The position numbers and the translations under genes were made by a program. From Bacillota bacterium (GTDB taxonomy: Bacteria > Bacillota > Clostridia > Lachnospirales > Anaerotignaceae), in NCBI GenBank assembly GCA_019422105.1, contig JAHZDZ010000002.1, positions 62,001 to 126,000 of the forward strand: a DNA stretch of 64,000 nucleotides, read 5' to 3'. The notes below the pieces were generated by a model. It was not told the origin of the DNA, ran no database searches, and saw only the letters and a program-made list of their open reading frames with translations. Below are positions 60,406 through 64,000 of the stretch, piece after piece. Every line of letters begins with the position of its first letter. The stretch's first letter is position 1.

Positions 60406-61374
60406 ATGAAAATAGGAAATGTAGAATTGGAAAATAATGTTTTTCTGGCGCCTATGGCTGGGGTTACAGATTTGCCCTTTCGTATTCTTTGTAAGGAAAT
60501 GGGCTGTGGTCTGGTATATTCGGAGATGGTCAGCGCTAAGGGTATTTTATATGGAAACGAAAACACGGTGAAGCTTTTAGAGGTGGAGAAGAGGGAAAGG
60601 CCGGCAGCCGTTCAGCTCTTTGGAAGCGATCCGAAAATACTGGGTGCAATGGCAAAAAAAATAGAGACATATCCCATTGATATCATTGATGTCAATATGG
60701 GCTGCCCCGCGCCTAAAATTGTGAAAAATGGCGAGGGAAGTGCACTTACGAAAAATCCAAAGCTGGTAGGGGAAATTGTAAAGGTGCTTGTTGATTCCCA
60801 GAGTAAACCGGTTACTATCAAAATCCGAAAGGGCTTTGATGACAGCCATATCAATGCTGTGGAGGTGGCGCAGGAGGCGGAGGCTAACGGCGCCAGCGCT
60901 GTTGCTGTTCATGGCCGGACAAGAGAACAGTATTACAGCGGCAAAGCGGACTGGGATATTATTAAGAAGGTAAAAAAAGCGGTTCATATTCCCGTTATTG
61001 GAAACGGCGATGTGTTTACGCCTGAGGACGCCGTGGATTTGCTGGAGACGACCGGCTGTGATGCTATTATGGTGGGAAGAGGCGCACAGGGAAATCCGTG
61101 GATATTCAGGCGTATACTCCATTATATGGAAAAAGGGGAAATTCTTCCGGAGCCTGACGCAAGGGAAAAAATAGAGCTTGCCCTGCGCCATGCCCGTATG
61201 CTGATTGATTACAAGGGCGAATTTATTGGAGTAAGGGAGATGCGGAAGCATGTTTCCTGGTATACGAAGGGGCTGAAGGGTGCCTCTGAATTGAGGGCAA
61301 AAATAAATTATGCCCAAAGCTATGAGGAAATGGAAGAGCTGATGAGGGAGTATTTGAAAGTCGAAATGGAGTAG
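60406..61374 (+). CDS. dusB: tRNA-dihydrouridine synthase
   Basis: This 322-residue FMN-dependent enzyme reduces uridine to dihydrouridine in the tRNA D-loop region. A TIM barrel begins FLAPMAGVTDLPFRILCKEMG, with MGCPAPKIVKNGEGSALTKNP holding the catalytic cysteine, VHGRTREQYYSG and IMVGRGAQGNPWIF. AAAGGTGG precedes the ATG. dusB before greA-lysS is the Bacillus order. Confidence 0.95.
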   Translation: MKIGNVELENNVFLAPMAGVTDLPFRILCKEMGCGLVYSEMVSAKGILYGNENTVKLLEVEKRERPAAVQLFGSDPKILGAMAKKIETYPIDIIDVNMGCPAPKIVKNGEGSALTKNPKLVGEIVKVLVDSQSKPVTIKIRKGFDDSHINAVEVAQEAEANGASAVAVHGRTREQYYSGKADWDIIKKVKKAVHIPVIGNGDVFTPEDAVDLLETTGCDAIMVGRGAQGNPWIFRRILHYMEKGEILPEPDAREKIELALRHARMLIDYKGEFIGVREMRKHVSWYTKGLKGASELRAKINYAQSYEEMEELMREYLKVEME

Positions 61375-61445
61375 ATAGTTGTCTTGTAACCCAAGAGGAT
61401 AAATAAATCGGTGTAATCATCGTATGGTGGCAGTTATAGTAAAAA

Positions 61446-61485
61446 CGGAACAAACGGTTCAAACAGATTTGTTCCGTTTTTTTAT
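61446..61485 (+). terminator. Intrinsic terminator of dusB
   Basis: CGGAACAAA pairs with TTTGTTCCG across a 13-nt loop, followed by seven Ts. Confidence 0.88.
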
Positions 61486-61647
61486 TTGGGAAACTGCAAA
61501 AAATTTAAGTGCCGCCTACTTTGTAAAAATATTTTTCAGAATTCTTAAAATGATATACCGGACAGAGATTCTCATAGAGAAAGGCGCATAGTTTTTGTGT
61601 TAACGGCATAGCTTAATACCAGACCAAATTTTCAGAGGTGGCTGAAA

Positions 61648-62619
61648 ATGGCATTTTTAAATCTTCGCTACGCAAAAAAAGAAGAGGACATTTCCATTAG
61701 CCCATGGATTAAAAAACTGCCGGAATGTCTGTTGGATTTTTACATAGAAAAAAGAAATCCATATACTGTAAAGGAAGCGGAGCTTTTCGGTGTGAAGGGG
61801 CTTGACGTGGTATTGCCTTTTACAGGTGAGTATGCAAAAAGGCACTGCGATAAAATGGACAGTCTGCTGAAAAGAACAATGGAGCAGTTTGAGAAGGCAG
61901 GCTGTGATATTGTATCAGCGCCCTACGGCGTGACGCTGCCGGCAGGTCTTCCGCAGGCAGACGGAAAAATTATATTTGCCTTTTATCTGGTAGAGATTAT
62001 ACATAAAATTTACAAATATACAAACAGGGATATTCGTACGGCGGAAATAGTAATACTGGACGGCGGCAATTTTCTCACTGAGCTTGTTCTGGATGTCATC
62101 TATCCAAACGTGAATTATTTGAGCATTTACACAGACAGAAAAGAAAATTTTGAGGAAAAGGCATCCGATATTTATGAGGACTGCGGTCTGAATGTGCAGG
62201 TTTTTTCCAACAGTAAAAATACTCTTCTCAGAAATGGAGATATTATTATTAACTGTGCCATGGAGTTGGAAAATTTCGATTATTTTTTTAAAAAGAACAG
62301 TCTTTATCTAGATGTGAACAAAAACAGGCAGAAGCTTTTAAGGCTTATGGCGAAAAGAAGCGATATGGTATTTATAGACGATATGAAGCTGAAGGCGGGC
62401 CGGCTTTTTGTCATGTCAAGCCTCTTTGAGGCGTGCCAGTACACATCGAATCCATTATTCAGAAGCTTTTTGACGAAGCAGTATAACAGCGTTGCGGAAG
62501 GGGAACTATATCATTACTTTAAAAATTCTGATGTTTTTGTGCATGATTTTTATGCCAATGGGAAAAAACTGGGCAATGAAGCATTTCGCCTTATGAATAT
62601 CTCAAATAAGGCGGGATAG
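61648..62619 (+). CDS. Unrecognised 323-residue protein, Rossmann-like middle
   Basis: No family was recognised. The N-terminal 110 residues are mixed alpha/beta (KGLDVVLPFTGEYAKRHCDKM). The middle resembles a dinucleotide-binding fold, with TAEIVILDGGNFLTELVL in place of a GxGxxG loop, then YLSIYTDRKENFEE and GDIIINCAMEL, suggesting a Rossmann fold that has lost its glycine motif. The C-terminus is charged and helical. The ribosome site CAGAGGTGG is good and length and codon use look normal. It is single, between dusB and greA. A relation to dipicolinate synthase subunit A or shikimate dehydrogenase-like folds is only a guess. Confidence 0.75.
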   Translation: MAFLNLRYAKKEEDISISPWIKKLPECLLDFYIEKRNPYTVKEAELFGVKGLDVVLPFTGEYAKRHCDKMDSLLKRTMEQFEKAGCDIVSAPYGVTLPAGLPQADGKIIFAFYLVEIIHKIYKYTNRDIRTAEIVILDGGNFLTELVLDVIYPNVNYLSIYTDRKENFEEKASDIYEDCGLNVQVFSNSKNTLLRNGDIIINCAMELENFDYFFKKNSLYLDVNKNRQKLLRLMAKRSDMVFIDDMKLKAGRLFVMSSLFEACQYTSNPLFRSFLTKQYNSVAEGELYHYFKNSDVFVHDFYANGKKLGNEAFRLMNISNKAG

Positions 62620-62654
62620 CTGTGTCAGAAACAAAAATAGGGGAAAGAAGCGTC

Positions 62655-62750
62655 ATGAAGGACGATGTTGCTTTCAGGTACTTTGGCAAACGGAACATGA
62701 AATTTATGGAATTTGTTATTCTGATGGGCATTCCGGCGGTTTTTTATTGA
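62655..62750 (+). CDS. Possible 31-residue hydrophobic peptide
   Basis: A short frame with ATG at 62655 and TAGGGGAAAG upstream has a hydrophobic C-terminal half (MEFVILMGIPAVFY). Its stop overlaps the -35 of the greA promoter. It could be a small membrane peptide or chance. Confidence 0.2.
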   Translation: MKDDVAFRYFGKRNMKFMEFVILMGIPAVFY

Positions 62751-62775
62751 CAATTAATTATGTGTCATGTATAAT
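62747..62775 (+). promoter_or_regulatory. Consensus sigma-A promoter of greA-lysS
   Basis: A perfect TTGACA (62747-62752), 17-bp spacer and perfect TATAAT (62770-62775), about 170 bases before greA. Confidence 0.85.
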
Positions 62776-62807
62776 TTTAGTCAATGCAAAAGCGCAGGAC
62801 ATTTTTG

Positions 62808-62838
62808 AAACACTCTGTATACAAACAGAGTGTTTATT
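62808..62838 (+). terminator. Hairpin in the greA leader
   Basis: AAACACTCTG-TATACAAA-CAGAGTGTTT (10 bp) followed by ATT, about 30 bases past the promoter. The T tract is weak, so this may be a leader structure rather than a true terminator. Confidence 0.45.
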
Positions 62839-62944
62839 CGTTTGGAATTTAGTTGCCATATTGTCGAATATTAAAATACCTGTGAGGCGGGAGAGTATTT
62901 TGCTGAACGGTATTTAAGAATGATAAAGAGGAGCGTGTATTAGC

Positions 62945-63421
62945 ATGGCGGACAAAAAGATTGTATTAACATATGACGGTCTGAAAAAAATGGAGGAAGA
63001 ACTGGAAGATCTGAAAACCGTAAAGCGCAAGGAAGTTGCCGAAAAAATAAAGGAAGCGAGAGGACAGGGTGACCTTTCAGAGAATGCAGAGTATGATGCG
63101 GCAAAGGAAGAGCAGGCGGAAATTGAAAGCCGTATTGTGCAGCTTGAAAAAATGCTCAGAAATGCTGAGGTCATTGACGAGGAAGAAACCAGCAGCGACG
63201 TTATCAGCATTGGCTCCAAGGTGAAGCTTTATGATATTGAGTTTGACGAGGAAACGATTTATGTTATCGTGGGCTCTGCGGAGGCTGATCCCATGGAGGG
63301 TCGTATATCAAACGAATCTCCTGTAGGACAGGGGCTTTTGGGGAGAAAGGTTGGAGAGACGGTTGCCATAGACACTCCTTCCGGCGAGATTGATTTCAAG
63401 GTATTAGAGATAATTAAGTAA
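62945..63421 (+). CDS. greA: Transcription elongation factor GreA
   Basis: This 158-residue factor rescues backtracked RNA polymerase by stimulating transcript cleavage. An N-terminal coiled coil (about 1-75, with the acidic tip sequence GDLSENAEYDAAKEEQ) is followed by an FKBP-like C-terminal domain (SPVGQGLLGRKVGETV). AAAGAGGAG precedes the ATG. It is followed 26 bp later by lysS, the Bacillus order. Confidence 0.97.
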   Translation: MADKKIVLTYDGLKKMEEELEDLKTVKRKEVAEKIKEARGQGDLSENAEYDAAKEEQAEIESRIVQLEKMLRNAEVIDEEETSSDVISIGSKVKLYDIEFDEETIYVIVGSAEADPMEGRISNESPVGQGLLGRKVGETVAIDTPSGEIDFKVLEIIK

Positions 63422-63447
63422 TAGTATGGAATAAGGAGGAAAATTCC

Positions 63448-64000
63448 GTGTCTGATCATACAAATGAAACGCAAAATGAGGAACAAATGAGCCAGCAGGA
63501 GCTGAACAGGCTTTTGCAGATCCGTCGGGAAAAGCTTGCACAGCTTCAGGAAGACGGTAAGGATCCCTTTGTTATAGTAAAATATGATGTGGATAAGCAC
63601 AGCAGAGAAATTGTGGAGCATTATGACGAGTTGGAAGGACAGGCGGTTTCCATTGCGGGAAGGCTCATGAATAAGCGTGTTATGGGAAAGGCATCCTTTT
63701 GCAATGTCCAGGACAGGGATGGAAAAATCCAGGCTTATGTCAGCAGAAATGATATTGGCGATGAGAACTATGCGGCTTTTAAAAAGTTCGATATTGGAGA
63801 TATTGTCGGCATTAAGGGCATTGTGTTCAAAACAAAAATGGGAGAGATCTCTGTACATGCCAATGAGGTTGTGCTTTTGTCAAAAAGCCTTCAGATACTG
63901 CCGGAGAAATTCCACGGACTGACCAATACGGATATGCGTTACCGTCAGAGATATACAGATTTGATTATGAATGAGGACGTCAGGAAGACGTTTATCATGC
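63448..64000 (+). CDS. lysS: Lysyl-tRNA synthetase, class II (5' part, continues beyond the window)
   Basis: The first 184 codons are visible. The start is GTG with AAGGAGG upstream. An N-terminal helix precedes an OB-fold anticodon-binding domain (VSIAGRLMNKRVMGKASFCNVQDRDGKIQAYV). The window ends just after HGLTNTDMRYRQRYTDLI, the entry to the class II catalytic domain. It charges tRNA-Lys. The frame is open to the edge. Confidence 0.95.
   Translation, partial: MSDHTNETQNEEQMSQQELNRLLQIRREKLAQLQEDGKDPFVIVKYDVDKHSREIVEHYDELEGQAVSIAGRLMNKRVMGKASFCNVQDRDGKIQAYVSRNDIGDENYAAFKKFDIGDIVGIKGIVFKTKMGEISVHANEVVLLSKSLQILPEKFHGLTNTDMRYRQRYTDLIMNEDVRKTFIM

Overview
The window looks like an ordinary, gene-dense chromosomal segment of an anaerobic, endospore-forming, low-to-mid GC Firmicute, most likely a clostridium of the Lachnospiraceae/Anaerotignum type. 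The evidence is a three-gene NAD-linked [FeFe] hydrogenase, a complete Rnf ion-pumping complex, SpoIIE, FMN-riboswitch-controlled and pantothenate-type ECF transport subunits, and a sortase-anchored surface protein. Species cannot be fixed from the sequence alone. No rRNA, tRNA, CRISPR array, prophage or insertion sequence with a transposase was seen.

Layout. Bases 1-6.2 kb carry a tandem pair of M20 peptidases, coaBC, mutY and a Nudix hydrolase. From 6.2 to 11.3 kb lie a 1282-residue hybrid sensor kinase with a GGDEF domain and a ferredoxin/polyferredoxin/ArsR operon. From 11.7 to 18.1 kb are DUF951, mscS, a class I glutamine amidotransferase, MTA/SAH nucleosidase, Tex and riboswitch-controlled ribU. 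The hydrogenase operon (NuoE-like, NuoF-like and catalytic subunits) fills 18.6-22.8 kb. A repeat-rich LPXTG-type surface protein and a Cache/GGDEF diguanylate cyclase follow to 27.8 kb.

From 28 to 45 kb almost everything is on the minus strand. In transcription order it includes rnfCDGEAB, DUF4321, maf, the shape and division cluster mreB-mreC-mreD-mrdA-minC-minD-minE, rodA, mgsA, DUF1294 and a small membrane protein. From 45.8 kb the plus strand resumes with rpoN, then (after minus-strand ridA) spoIIE, tilS-hpt-ftsH, a thioesterase, argF, birA, DUF6145, an ECF S component with coaX, dusB, an unrecognised 323-residue protein, greA and the start of lysS. The spoIIE-tilS-hpt-ftsH-coaX-dusB-greA-lysS order echoes the Bacillus origin-proximal cluster, with lineage-specific insertions.

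The less ordinary material is mostly intergenic. There are two 19-codon ORFs with good ribosome binding sites, one with five cysteines, followed by a terminator-like hairpin just before rpoN. A roughly 85-95 bp MITE-like hairpin repeat occurs three times with matching ends. A chain of seven hairpins, bracketed by two near-identical ones, lies between mreB and maf. Candidate attenuator-like structures precede dusB and the ECF/coaX pair.
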